Of a stretch of 64,000 nucleotides of DNA, positions 11,752-23,446 are shown piece by piece. Below the pieces are notes generated by a model. It worked only from the letters and a program-made list of their open reading frames with translations. It was not told the origin of the DNA and did no database searches. The stretch comes from Eucalyptus grandis (taxonomy: Eukaryota > Streptophyta > Magnoliopsida > Myrtales > Myrtaceae): positions 39,771,682 to 39,835,681 of the forward strand of contig NC_052619.1 in NCBI RefSeq assembly GCF_016545825.1, written 5' to 3'. The translations under genes were made by a program, and so were the position numbers. Each line of letters starts with the position of its first letter. Position 1 is the stretch's first letter.

Positions 11752-12320
11752 TTGTCGGGCAAGAACCTCTTCTTCATCAACTTCTTGAGTTTTTCCCAAG
11801 ACTTGATTCGGCCTTTTCCTTCCCTTGCTCGTTGATGCTTTAGGTTCTCCCACCATAGAGAAGCATATTTGGTCAGCTTTAGGACAGTAACCTTAGATTT
11901 CTTCTCATCCGAATAGGATTTGAAGTCAAAAATTTGTTCGGTTTTGTGTAGCCAATACACAAAGTCGTTGGGATTAAGATTACCGTCAAACTCAGGGACC
12001 TCCACTTTAATGTCTCTTTGATCCTCCTTATGCCTCCCTCTCCGTCTTCGTCTTCGAATTGGAGATTCAGAATCACTAGAGTGCAGAATCGTTCGGTTGT
12101 CTCTAGTGGACTCGGAATCGCCATCAGAATTTTGATGAGATTCAGAATCGTCACGCCGGTTTCGTTCATTGGGACGCCTTGCTGGTTGTCCTTGTCTCAC
12201 CGGATTCTCTAGAAGATTGAGGACTCTCTCCATTTGTTGTTGAAGATTTTGGATTGCACGATCTCGCCTTTCGTTGTGCGCTTGCTCCAGAGTCAAGCCT
12301 CTAGGAACTTGTTCATCCAT
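11752..12320 (-). pseudogene. Element A gag (frameshifted)
   Basis: The likely start is the ATG at 12320 (MDEQVPRGLTLEQAH), 55 bases after the primer-binding site. An Arg/Ser/Glu-rich linker follows, then the retrotransposon gag domain (VPEFDGNLNPNDFVYWL, LWWENLKHQRAREG). The frame breaks after RFLPDN. Compared with element C, 46 bp are missing between two GTTGTCG words, the junction being at 11751-11757. The gag C-terminus continues in another frame (GMSVEEYIREFEQVKMRSEV). Confidence 0.85.
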
Positions 12321-12375
12321 GAGAAATTTGTAACAAAAAGAAAGAAAGGAATCACTCAAATGAGTTGAACCTTGA

Positions 12376-12387
12376 GCTCTGATACCA
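12376..12387 (-). other. Primer-binding site, initiator tRNA-Met type
   Basis: On the minus strand the sequence is TGGTATCAGAGC, six bases inside the 5' LTR. It is the standard tRNA-Met priming site of many plant LTR retrotransposons and fixes the element's orientation. Confidence 0.9.
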
Positions 12388-12393
12388 ATATTT

Positions 12394-12712
12394 TGATGCG
12401 TGATGGGGTGAGTGATTCAAGAACGGAAATTTTTATAAGGGGATTTTTGTGGTTAAGTGTATGGAGTAGTGTATATGATAAACAAACAAAAAGGAATAAG
12501 AAAAGATAGAACGATCTCCTCCCAAGGTATAAAGGCCACGCCACCAACCGAGGATGAGGATCGAGATCTACGAAGCTCACCACCAAGGCCTAAAGCTTCC
12601 ACCAGCCAAGGATAAAGCACTTCGGGATAGGAGAAGCTCACCACCAAGGCCTAAAGATTCCACCAGCCAAGGATAAAGGGCTTCTTAGCTCACCCCAAGG
12701 AGTGATCTACGC
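12394..12712 (-). repeat. 5' LTR of element A, inner part
   Basis: It matches the 3' LTR from 8251 onward almost exactly. It is interrupted at 12713 by the hAT-like element and resumes at 14680 (14680-14769) before ending. Confidence 0.85.
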
Positions 12713-14671
12713 TAGGGGTGAGCACGGTTCCGGGTAGAATCGGGAACCGGGAACCGAACCGGAGGGTTAGGTTCGGTTCCCGGTTCCTAAGACACCGTTA
12801 GGTTCCCGGTTCCCTTTCTGGGAACCGCGTTCGGGTTCCGGTTCCGGTTCCCATAGGAATTGGAACCGGAATCGGAACCGGTCACAATTCTAAAAAAAAA
12901 CCCTAGCTTCCCCGCATGATTTCCCCCCCTGCGATTCTTCCCCCTTCCTCTTTCTTTCTCTCTCTCTCTTTCTTTTCTCCACTTTTCACTCCTCAGTCCT
13001 CACGTCACTTCTGCCCCCAACTTTTTCTTTTCTTCTCTCTCCTCTTTCCCCCTCTCGGCCGAGACCCCATCTCTTCTTCTTCTTCTTCTTCTTCTTCTTG
13101 CTGGCTGCTGCTTCACCCACCACCACACCGCCGCCCCACACCCTACTCACCACCATCTCTTCGCCACCGAACCACCACCACCCACCGCTTGTCCGACGAG
13201 CCGTTTCGCCGTTGAGGCCGACGAGCTGTCGCGCCGTCCGCGTTACCCCTCGCCGCCGTGAGCCTCCGCCGCCGTCTCCAAGCCACCATCACCACCTCTT
13301 GCCGCCGCTCGCTCGGCTGTCCAGGCCGTTGTTGCTTCGAACCGCCACCGCCTCCGCCAGAACCGAGCTCTTCCCCCCTTGGCCGTGGGTTGAGCCGCGA
13401 CCGCCGCCGTCTTCGCCGCGCCATCCGTGCCGCCGTTGGTGCCGTGAGACTCGTGTCTTCGTCGCCGTCGCCGTCGCCGCGTGCTCACCGTGGCCGGACC
13501 TCCCTTGAAGATCGATCTGGCCACGAACGATTCGATGGGGAAGCTGGCAGGTGGCCGGGCTTTGCGAACCTCGCTTGCGGCTCGATGAATCGGATGGCCT
13601 CGTCGAGGTTCCGGTTCGCCGCCTCCATCTTGCGAGCCATGGCTTTGCAAAGTGCCTCACGGATCGTAAGGCGTAGTGGAGGACTTGGGCGAAGTGGGTC
13701 GGGCTCAATGACGTGAGCTTGAAGCCGTCGAACAGGGGGCGAGACGCCGCTCGCGTTGAGCTTCTTCTCCGACGACCAGTTCTGAGACGAGCTCGCCGAG
13801 CTTCCTTCTCAGCGCGGAGATGTCCGACTCCTTGCGCCCGCCTCGGCCTCCATCTTCTTCATCGTGATCTCGTACGTCCTCATGAGGCTCGCCGCTTTGC
13901 TCCTGAATCTCGCCAACATCAGCGTCACCCGTGGGGAGAGGTCGAGCTCCTTCCCCGAGGAACTTGATTACGTTAATTCCAGACAGTGGAAGAGATGAAT
14001 TTAACATCATGTGTAAGGCTATTTCTCCAAAAGAATTTAATATCATGCGTAAGGCTAACGTAGATACCCCTGACAATAATGAAAGGGGAAGAAAATGGGG
14101 AGAAATATCTGCTTCTCTCTTTTATATCAGTTCATTCTTTCATTAATTTTTCAAAAATTTTAGATATGGCTGTTGGTAAATGCTGTGTCCTAACTCGCAT
14201 GCCAATTTAAATTGACCTAACTCCATATTCTCTGTTATTTCATTTCTTTCTTTCTTTTTTCACTTCTGTTCAGCTATTGTTTTCGAAGCTCCAACAACTG
14301 TCAACACCTTTAAAGTTTCTGCTGATGTTGAATTACCAAATTATATATTAGAGAATGAAGAACTATAAATTTAGTTGTCTATTCAAATGTAAAAGATTCA
14401 CATTGCTATGTATTGGCAGGTACCGAAAATGGAGGGCCAACTATTGAATTATTTCGGCTTTCGGATATTCGCGCTCACTACGAAAATGAAAAAAAAAAAA
14501 AAAGAACCTGTTGGAACCTGGAACCAACCCCGGAACCTGTGACAGGGTAGGTTCCAGGTTCTCGGTTTTGACGGGTAGGTTCCAGGTTCCAAAAATTGAG
14601 GAACCTGTACCCAAGGGTAGGTTCCAGGTTCCGGATGGAACCGAACCGGAACCGGGAACCGCTCACCCCTA
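12713..14671. mobile_element. Non-autonomous hAT-type element carrying a gene fragment
   Basis: The termini are TAGGGGTGAGC and GCTCACCCCTA, perfect 11 bp inverted repeats. An exact 8 bp duplication, ATCTACGC, flanks them (12705-12712 and 14672-14679), and removing the insert restores the LTR sequence seen at 8560-8580. An 8 bp duplication with a TA..GGG terminus is the hAT pattern. Both subterminal zones are packed with GGTTCCGG/CCGGAACC repeats. The interior has no transposase, but holds GC-rich DNA and a DUF641-like gene piece. Confidence 0.88.
13490..13975 (-). pseudogene. Captured, decayed DUF641 / GIL1-like gene fragment
   Basis: On the minus strand several frames together spell blocks typical of the plant DUF641 family (GRAVITROPIC IN THE LIGHT 1 and relatives). 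They are LMRTYEITMKKMEAEAG (about 13885-13840), ISALRRKLGELVSELVVGEE, then LSPTHFAQVLHYALRSVRHF (about 13705-13645) and MARKMEAANRNLDEAIRFIE (about 13640-13580) with QARFAKPGHLP. The blocks occur in family order without introns, but are split between frames by small indels, so no intact protein exists. In the family this region is a coiled-coil segment followed by the conserved C-terminal domain. The identification rests on recalled family motifs, so a search is needed to name the exact member. Confidence 0.72.
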
Positions 14672-14769
14672 ATCTACGCTCCAAGGATAAAGAAACCGAA
14701 AGGAGTTATCCACTCTCCAAAGGAGTTCACTCAAGTTGAGGAAATCTCATCATTCTCATTCATTCTCAT

Positions 14770-14859
14770 TAACATACATCCAGGCTCAACTAAGGCATCC
14801 TGGGGGCTAGCTTATCCAAGGCATCTGGGCTCAACCAAGGCATCCCGTTCTCATAAGCA
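14770..14859. repeat. Continuation of the repeat split by element A
   Basis: AACATACATCCAGGCTCAAC resembles 8099-8120, left of element A, and has the same GGCTCAAC tandem units. This supports insertion of A into an older repeat. Confidence 0.5.
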
Positions 14860-17800
14860 AGCCATTGCCGCCAACATGTGACGACAGTCCTCTTCTTTCA
14901 TTTAATGATCACATATCATGTTTTGCACAAGCTAGTTTATTATCTTCCATGTTAACCTACACATGAGTGAACCATACAAAATGGACTTGCAACATAAAAA
15001 TAACTAGTAAGCAGATGGCTAAAACTCGATGACTTAGCATATCGCCCTAGCCAATGGTTAGGAATTCTACTTGCCTTTGATGAACCTCGAGCTAAGACAC
15101 GACCTACAAAGGAAAGGGCGGCTTGCTTGAAGGCTGATGCTTGTTAGATTCCTTCCTATCCTAAACTTAGTAGGAGAAAGGATCTTTGGCAAAGAATTCC
15201 TTTTCCATCTAGAAACCACTTCATGTAATTTCATTAGTCCGATAATCTTTTGCATTTGTCTTTTGCCTATCCCTTTCTTAATGTTGAATCTTCCTTATAG
15301 GAAAACATGATATCCTTATCCTCATCCTCATGCATTTATTTGTTATACTGAAGATTGAAGCACAAGCGAACCCTTCCTAGGATGCATCTTTCCATCGACT
15401 AGCGGGAGAATCCACCCCCAAGTGGCAGCCAAGCTCACTTTGTGCCAAACAAAGCACCTATCTCATTGCTAGACACAGTAACTTAACAAAGTTGGAAAAC
15501 TCACACTACAATTTCAAGTTGAGGGGCTTTTGCGAGCTATGAGCTTCATTCAACAGGAGCATGAGCGGGGAACTTCATGTTATTAGAATACCGTGATAGG
15601 GGAAGGGAGAGGGAGCCTGTCGTCATGAGGATAAATAGAGTGGCTAAAAAAAAACTCAAACTTAATTCCTAAACTAGGTGTCGAAGAAAAGAGTTTAAGG
15701 TTGCTAGTGCTGAAATCTGAAAGCTTGATGCTTAGTCAGCTAAGCAAAGCCTTGCAAGCAACCTGGCCCAGTACGTAAGACACAAAAGAATGAGTGGAGC
15801 TTAAGGCATCCTTTTTCCTATGGGGAATAAAATAAATGAGATTAGAGATCCAAAGTAGACTAGGCGGCAAGTTATCGCCATCAATCAGCTCTTTCCAAAG
15901 TAGTGCTATTCTATCCTCCACCACAATTGGACCAATCATTCACCAACGTATCTTTGTAAGGAGACAAGAATTCAGGAACTTCTGCCCAAGAACAGGAAGG
16001 GAAATAGATCTTGAGGACAAGTGTTGGTTACAACTTGAAGAGTGCTCGTAAACTCACCCACATAGAAGAGATGGCATCAAGACAGTTGTCTCTTTCCTTA
16101 AACAATCGGGGTGAATACCATCCGTGCCTTACTATTCCATTCCTTTAGGGGTGCATTTTAAACCCCTATAACTTGACTTTGTTCTCTCTTCTTCCATGCG
16201 TAGCTGTGCCCGACCCTTCCTATTTCATTTAAGTGAACGCTGGAGAAGATCATCATTTCAGCTAGTTTGGATGTGAATCATCCCCGCCATGAGCAAGAGG
16301 GTGCGTTTATTCGAGTTGGTCTAGTTAACCCTCCTATAAAGTCAAGATCAATCTATATATCGAGTCAACTGGCCAAGTTTTAGTCTATAATGTCGTATGT
16401 CGTATTCAATTTAGTTAAGAGGCCTGTAGCCCTTATCAACCAATGTTGCTCAAGTGCTCAAATCTTTGCTTTCGTCCTGGGCTGGGGTTGCTTACTTATT
16501 TTGTTGAATGATTGCTAGGCCAGTGGCAGCCGTTTTCCTAAAGAGTCTTGTCCTATCAGGTCTATTACTCGATCAAACTGCCATTCTCTTCGACGGTCTT
16601 TCCAGTACAATGACTGGGCATTCGAATAGAACTTTCTTTGTCAAAGTGCTACAACTAGCTCATTCGGAGTAATTTAACTACCCCTTACCCCCCTATTATG
16701 TGGTACCTTTCCTTTATCGTCGAGTATAGTGACACTCCTTTGAACGGCACTAGGATATTGAGTCCACCTTAGACCTCCCTATCCCTGTGAGTGTAGAATC
16801 AAATGCCCTCCTGTGATCAAGGAGGATCGCATGCTTGATCGAAATTCTCATTTGACCCATAAAGCCAACTTAGACCAAGATTCATTCTAAGGCATTCTTT
16901 ATGACTGACGTAGTTCACGAGTATATGGGGATCCAGGTCATGCTCTATAAACAGCTAAGTTGACTATTTAATATAGCCTTGAGCTATACTTAAAAAGTAA
17001 CTTTTAAGTTTCAAAAGTGAGGACTGGTTCTTAGCCACTAGGGACTAGCCTCATGAATGCATTTGCTAAAGGCACTATTAGGCGGTGCTTTCTCAATCTA
17101 GAATCTAACAAAATAAGCCACGAGATAAAATTCATTTTCATTTTAGGATTGACAGGACTAGTTGGCTTAAGACCAGAATGCAAAAGCTACTAAGCTTTGA
17201 TAGTTGCCCTGGTGCTTGCTCCCTAGGTAGCGAAGTTTCAAGTCTGCTTGAAGATACACTATACAAGCCCTAAGCAGCGAACATGTCAAAGCCCTTAGAT
17301 GTCAACCCTACTAATTTTTCATGGGGAACCCTCGAACAAGAGTGGAATAGGTGCTGAACAGATGCGGGTTGAAGTTGGACATGGAATCTGCCCGTTTGAG
17401 TCGTCGCGAGCCACAAAGCTCGACCTTTGTTTTCTTTTGTCCTAGAGACCATGCCATTCTATAAGTCTTTAGGTCTTCACCATGCCATTTTTCATGGTTT
17501 TTATCTTCACTAGGAAAGGTCTTTTTAGGTCTTCTTCTTCCTCACAAATTTGGTATCATCGTCTTTTCTATGTTTTCCTCTTTCTCCTTGGTCTGATATG
17601 GTTTTAGTTTATTTGTCATATTTTCGGTCTCTGGTGCCGTTGATCTAATTTGGTTCCTGTAATCATCGGTCTTCTCATAAATCTCTTTCTCATAGCCCTG
17701 TGGGTCTTGTGTCATCAGTTTGCATGAAGAAGGAAGGATAATTAATAAGAAAGTCAAGGATTGCCCTACTAGTCATTCTAGTCAGCCAATTATCATTGCC

Positions 17801-20800
17801 TTAGTCTGCCCTTTGATCTTGTGGTAACTCTTGAACTTGGAGAATGGGGAAGTCATTTTGAAAACGTTGCTTCAGATCAAGAACAATGGTGTAGCTAATT
17901 GATTTTCTTTCTTGGAATTAAAACTGCTGTCTCACTCAAAAGTTAGAGGTGCTTTATGGAATTTTTCAAAAAGATGCAGCGACACCTGAATGATGCCTCC
18001 TTACAAGAGGATGAACTTTTGAGAAGAATTCCTGAATAGACTAGGAGAAACTCGCTAGAAAAGGGTATTTTCCCTGAGATTGTTATATCCTATAATGGTT
18101 ACTTGGCCCTCCAAGATGCTAGTCTGCGCCAGATATTTAAGATGGTGCAGCATCATGCCTTCGGATTTTTCCATATCCATGCTCAAGAAAGTTCTCAAAC
18201 AAGCTCGGATCAGCAAGAGCGCATGGCCGTGGCTTATTTTCCCTTTTGAGTCTTATGAAGTTGAAGCCAAATGATTAGTATTTCCATAGGGCTATTGTTC
18301 TATTCTAACTATCTCTTTGTCAGTCTTGTATGTGAAGGTCTTTCCTTTTGGAAACGCATCCCTGAAGCGCTTAAGCTTTCGATCTAGTCTCCCAGTCTTC
18401 CAGTTTCAATCCTACCTCTCTCCCTTATACCTTATGTCATGTCTCCTTCCTAAGAGTCTGCTTCTTTGTTTTGTAAGAAATTCCACAGTCTAAGGAATCA
18501 TTTTATAAACTGATTTGTAGTCGGGTTGAAACTCGATTGTAGAGAGCGAAAAGAGCCTATTCGTTCATAGGAGATAGCTGCCCTTACTTCCTATGAGGCA
18601 AGAGATGAGAAACTACTTTGTGTTTGTACGAAGCAGGAGATGAATGAGAGTGCAAGTTTAGTGCTATTGCCATAGTGCTTTCTTATTGTGGTAAGGAGAA
18701 TGCTGTCCATTAGTTTCCCAAAGCCAAGGACTGGTCTTCCAAGTCCTAAGAGTTTGTCTGAAGAAGGGAAAGAATATCCTAGCTATGATGTCTATTGATC
18801 GATCTGAAAACAGATTGTGTGACCACCTTTCTTACCAGCAAATCTTCAATATACTACCTTGGTGTATGATTGATCATTTTGCTGAGAAAGGGTAAGGTAG
18901 TCCTGCATATTTTACTCACACTTCTCATTTTTGTTAAGGTCTTTCTCTCTCTTTATTCGATGATTTGCTTTCAGTTGGTTTCTCGTAGAGTTGATAACAT
19001 TTGTATTTAGGAGTGATATGTTCATCCAACTCAAAATATTGTAAGACAAGAAAAAGTGACCGTTCTTCATATGCCCAAAACTCCCATGTTTTCCATTGGT
19101 CAACCACCAACCAAAGCTCTATCTAATTCTTCACGAATTGTACAAGAAGGAATCTCTTTCTTTCCGGGATTTTGATTAAAAAGAAATCTTACATGCCTCA
19201 ACTTGATAAATTCACTTATTTTACACAATTCTTCAAGTCATGCCTTTTCCTCTTTACTTTCTATATTGCCATATGCAATGATGGAGATGGAGTACTTGGG
19301 ATTAGCAGAATTCTAAAACTATGGAAGCAACTGCCTTCGCATCGGGAGGACAAGATCTAGAGCAAGGACCCAAAGAGTTTGGAAGATATCTTGAGAAAAG
19401 GTATTAGCACTAGTATTATCCTATATGTACTCAAGTTTATTCGAAGTATCTCAATGGTGTAAGTTCGTTGACTTATTGGGAAAAAGGAGGAAAATCACTT
19501 TGATCTTGTCTTTCGGAGAAATAACTAGCTTGACGAGGAGTGGAAAGAAACATATTCTATTTGATCTCAAAGTCCTCATATAGCACTTCTTCTAAACCTG
19601 GATGGTGATCATTTGCAGGAATGACATAATGCTAATCCATGTTCCACACGGACAAGGAAGCATTGTTTTTTAATTTCGTGCTAACTTGGTTCTTCTATGG
19701 CCTCATAGAATCAGGTATGCACTTGATCCTATGAAGAACTTCTTCATAGGGGTGGATATGGGCGAGTTTGAAAGAACTGTTGGTCCAATTCTACCTTTTG
19801 TTGAAGAGCTTGGAGTTCCACCTATGACTTGGAAAACTAGGTTGCTTGGTTGAAGAAGGAGGCAAAAGGCGGATTATCCTCATTGCAAACTAGATCAATC
19901 AGAGGTTCTTATTGGCTAGCTTAGCTTCATTGCAACAAGTGAAAAGGATATTGATGTTAATCAAGAAGCTCCTCTTGATCTATTCTTTAGCAATAAACGC
20001 TGCTTCTCTTTTGACTTAAAGTCGGCTATAGATAGGTGGCTTTTAGTCTTTCAGTTTGAAGTGATGCAATATTTATTCAATAGGTCGTTTGCTTGTGCTG
20101 TTGTTAATTCAATGTTAGCATGCAATATAGTTGAGGTACACTTTGTTAGGAATATGAATTCAAGCGTCTCGTTTGTTGCCAGACAACCTATTGGTTGACA
20201 TGCCTCTTGGCCTTTATTTGCTTCACATCATACTTTGTAGAAAAGGTGTATCCCGGATTGTACTTTGACAAGTATGTAGTACTCGATGATAACATTGTCA
20301 TTGCTGATTAGGTTGTAGCCAAAGTATATGAAGAATCCCTAAAAAATTTGGGTATTTCTATTTCATATCAGAAATCCCTCATTTTGGAGAGTGGTTCATT
20401 TGAGTTTGCAAAACGGTTTAGGGTAAAGTGTCAAATTGGAGTGTGGACTTATGTCCTATCTTGATTTTATCTCTACTCAATTACCATCACCCTTGGGGTG
20501 CTATGACAATACACTTGAAATATTGGGTTAAGAGGTTACCAACTCTTGCTCGTATATCTGTCTACGCCTCAAAGAAGAATCTCACATTACTCAAGCTAAG
20601 GAACAACCCTCCAAGCATATTTAGCTTGTGCTTAATCCGAATTTGATGGCCTCTCATTTCGTCGGTGCTGGACAAGTAGGGCCAAAACAGTTTGTCACCA
20701 ACTCCATAATGGCAAACATCATGGCTTGTACTCACTATGAATCCTTATCATTTTGAGTGTAAGTTTTGGTGCTAGGGTCTCCTTTTGTATAGGTTGGTTA

Positions 20801-20840
20801 AAGCTCAAAATACTTATTACTTTCACAAAAAAAAAAAAAA
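14860..20840. other. Probable nuclear insertion of mitochondrial DNA (NUMT)
   Basis: About 6 kb shows no nuclear transposon signature, no host gene and even base composition. It resembles plant mitochondrial intergenic DNA in texture, and its right part encodes a degenerate mitovirus polymerase, a sequence class known in plant mitochondrial genomes. It ends near an A-run at 20828-20843. I recognised no standard mitochondrial gene, so the mitochondrial origin is inferred. The alternative is nuclear DNA of unknown type with an independent mitovirus insertion. Confidence 0.45.
19200..20760 (+). pseudogene. Endogenous mitovirus RNA-dependent RNA polymerase relic
   Basis: Mitoviruses are capsidless RNA replicons of mitochondria, and plants carry DNA copies. 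Reading + frames from about 19700 gives the family's conserved blocks: GPILPFVEELGVPPMTWKTR (19776-19840), FSFDLKSAIDRW (about 20010-20040), VNSMLACNIVEVHFVRN (20100-20155), then SVSFVARQPIG, EESLKNLGISISYQKSL and FEFAKRF. The catalytic Gly-Asp-Asp is changed to Asp-Asp-Asn at 20285-20293, and in-frame stops occur at about 19853, 20197 and 20309. The part upstream of 19700 is weakly conserved. It cannot encode an active enzyme. Confidence 0.85.
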
Positions 20841-20859
20841 AAATGGAACAAAACTCTTG

Positions 20860-21434
20860 CTCGTATATCAGATTGTAGTTTTAAGCGTCTCGACTGGACC
20901 ATCATAAAAAGGTCCGCATAGGAGATGATGTCCAAGAGGAGGAGGAAGGAGAAAGTGAATGACAAGATGAAAAATATAGAGAGGTCCTCTTATTTATACT
21001 ACTTAGTGCCATCATTACCAAGCCAAATGGTCCATTCTAAATTCTTCGAGTGTTGTGCCTAAAGTCCTTAGTTGGCCAACCTATTTGTCCAATGATTGTG
21101 CCTAAAGAATCAGTTGGATGGCTAAAAGATCTTGCTCGGCAATCTAGCTTGTAGGTGTCATCGATGATGGCCCACTTTTCGCCCTTTCATTGGACCATTT
21201 GTATCCCTCATTTATTGGGCATTTAATGAAGTTTGAAGATAAGGCTATTAAGATTGCCCATTTGGCGCCTAAACTTCTTAGGTCATTAATGATGGCTTTA
21301 GGTATGGCTTTCCGATTGGGCCACATGTGCGCCATCCTTTTGTTGCCCATCAAGGATATTTTCGACTTCATCATAACTTTTGAAAAGTTAAAGGATACAT
21401 CACCCCTTCATTTAATGAGGGTATTCTAGAGTTT
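20860..21434. other. Unassigned repeat-like sequence
   Basis: No domain is visible. The recurring phrases GTGCCTAAAG and TTGGCCAACC and a TTATTTATAC box near 20990 suggest a fragment of an LTR, but no terminus is identifiable. Confidence 0.3.
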
Positions 21435-21656
21435 TCTCTAATTTGTCATTTTCTTCAGAATAAAGTTCTTTCATTGATTGAAATCCAAGAATCCTAGAGT
21501 CCAGAAGAGCAAGCATAGAATATCTTCTCGATAAAGCATCTGCTACAACATTAGTGTGCCCAGGTTTATATTTTGAGTCAAAAGAAAATGATTGAAGAAA
21601 TTCTACCCAATTTTCATGTCTAGAATTAAGCTTGTGTTGGCCGCTAATAAAGCATC

Positions 21657-22442
21657 GACTTTTATGGCTAACTTGCATACGTCTTCAAAGGACCAATACG
21701 GTTGAAGTTCAACCATATCAGCAATTTCTCGATTCATGCCGCCAAGGAAGCAAGCAATGGTTTGCTCAGGAACTCGGGAACTTCACTCCTCATTTTGAGT
21801 TGGTCAAACTCACGAATGTATTTTTCTACACTCATCCCTTGTTGTCGCCGTAGGGAATTCAGTTTGAGGAAGAGATTTTGCTTATAGTTGTCGGGCAAGA
21901 ACCTCTTCTTCATCAACTTCTTGAGTTTTTCCCAAGACTTGATCCGGCCTTTTCCTTCCCTTGCTCGTTGATGCTTTAGATTGTCCCACCATAGAGAAGC
22001 ATATTTGGTCAGCTTTAGGAGAGAACCCTTACATTTCTTCTCATCCGAATAGGACTTGAAGTCAAAAATTCATTCGATTGTGTGTAGCCAATCAACAAAG
22101 TCGTCGGGCTTGAGATTACCATCAAACTCTGGGACCTCCACCTTAATGTCCCTTTCATCCTCCTTATGCCTCCCTCTTTGAATTGGAGATTCAAAATCAC
22201 TAGAATGCAGAATCGTTCAGTTGTCTCCCGTGGACGCAGAATAGCCATCAGAATTTTGATGAGATTCGGAATCGTCACACTGATGCCGTTCATTGGGACG
22301 CCTTGCTGGTTGTCCTTGTCTCGCCGGATTCTCTAGAAGATTGAGGATTCGTTCCATTTGTTGTTGAAGATTTTGGATTGCACGATCTCGCCTTTCATTG
22401 TGCGCTTGCTCAAGTCAAGCCTCTTGGAACTGGATCATCCAT
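21657..22442 (-). pseudogene. Element C gag remnant
   Basis: The start context matches element A (MDDPVPRG). The reading frame is already broken in the N-terminal part, where AAGTCAAGCC lacks a few bases present in A. The segment LPDNYKQNLFLKLNSLRRQQ is intact and shows the ancestral sequence across the site deleted in A. Gag is fused by deletion to RNase H near 21655. Confidence 0.75.
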
Positions 22443-22522
22443 AAGGAATTTGTAATAGAAGAAAGAAAGGAATCACTCAAATAAGGAATCACTCGGAACC
22501 TTGAGCTGTGATACCAACGTTT

Positions 22523-23446
22523 TGATGCGTGATGGAGTAAGTGATTCCATAATGGATTTTTTTATAAGGGGATTTTTGTGGTTAAGTGTATGGAATAGTG
22601 TATATGGGGAAGAAATGAAGAGGAATAAGAAAAGATAAAAACAATCTCCTTCCAAGGTATAAAGGCAACGCCACCAACCAAGGATGCAGATTGAGATCCA
22701 CGAAGTTCACCACCAAGGCCTAAAGCTTCCACCAGCCAAGGATAAAGGACTTCGGGATAGGAGAAGCTCACCACCAAGGCCTAAAGATTCCACAGGGCTT
22801 CTTGGTTCACCACCATGGAGTGATCTACTCTCCAAGAATAAAGAAACCAAAAGGAGTTATCCACTCTCCGAAGGAATTCACTCAAGTAGAAGAAATCTCA
22901 CCATTTTCATTGATAAAATTCGCATCTCCCCTATAGTGGATAGTTTCCTCTATTTATAGGGGGATTTCAGCCTTAGGAAATATTAAAAACAAACTTTAAT
23001 GACCTAGGAACTTAAACGTTCGACTCTTCGGCTACATAAAATAAAAACACCTAGGAACTTAATAAAAAGCCTTTATTAACACGGAAACTAAATGCCTTTA
23101 ATCATGGGCCTTCCGCATTCTCGAACCGTTAGCTTTCCGTGTTCTTGAACCTTTGGCTTTCCATATTCTTGAACCGCATTCGTGAACCTTTAGCCTTCCC
23201 AAAATTCGAGCTCCTCCCTTGACCAGAAAATAATCCTCCTGAAATTTCATCAATTGGTCATACAAAACATCCAAAATGACCTCCCATTGATAGTTTTCGA
23301 TATACAACAAAGTACCGATAAGTAATTAACATTATTCATTCAAAATGATCCTTCGAATCACATAATGCCCAACTTCTTTATTGGCTTAGATAAGCATCGA
23401 TGGTTCTGAGTTGGTCAATGGAGCTACGTTGGATGCTCCCGCATTA
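22523..23446 (-). repeat. LTR of element C (924 bp)
   Basis: It runs from TGATGCGTGATGGAG to GGATGCTCCCGCATTA and is a single-unit version of the LTR that is duplicated in element A. A minus-strand TATAAATA box lies near 22950. It directly abuts pararetrovirus sequence at 23447. Confidence 0.85.

Larger units (their letters stand above)
8251..14769 (-). mobile_element. Ty3/gypsy LTR retrotransposon A (defective, with nested hAT)
   Basis: On the minus strand the order is 5' LTR (14769-14680 plus 12712-12394, split by a hAT element), primer-binding site, gag, zinc knuckle, protease, partial reverse transcriptase, integrase tail, polypurine tract (9769-9780) and 3' LTR (9768-8251). The LTR ends are TGATGCG and CGCATCA. 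The 5' LTR is truncated at about 14769, where older flanking repeat resumes, so no target-site duplication can be found. The element lacks the catalytic part of reverse transcriptase, RNase H and the integrase core, and cannot move on its own. Confidence 0.88.
21435..23446 (-). mobile_element. Ty3/gypsy fragment C (same family as A)
   Basis: In minus-strand order: a complete LTR (23446-22523), a primer-binding site variant (22505-22516, TGGTATCACAGC), gag (22442 to about 21657), then a jump straight into the end of RNase H (YKPGHTNVVADALSRRYSM, about 21570-21510), ending near 21435. The middle of pol and the 3' LTR are missing. Unlike element A, gag here keeps the 46 bp around 21850-21895. 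Confidence 0.82.

Noticed and set aside
13098..13716. ORFs of 136-152 codons on the + strand in the hAT element
   Set aside because: They are opposite-strand shadows of the decayed DUF641 piece and of CT-rich DNA.
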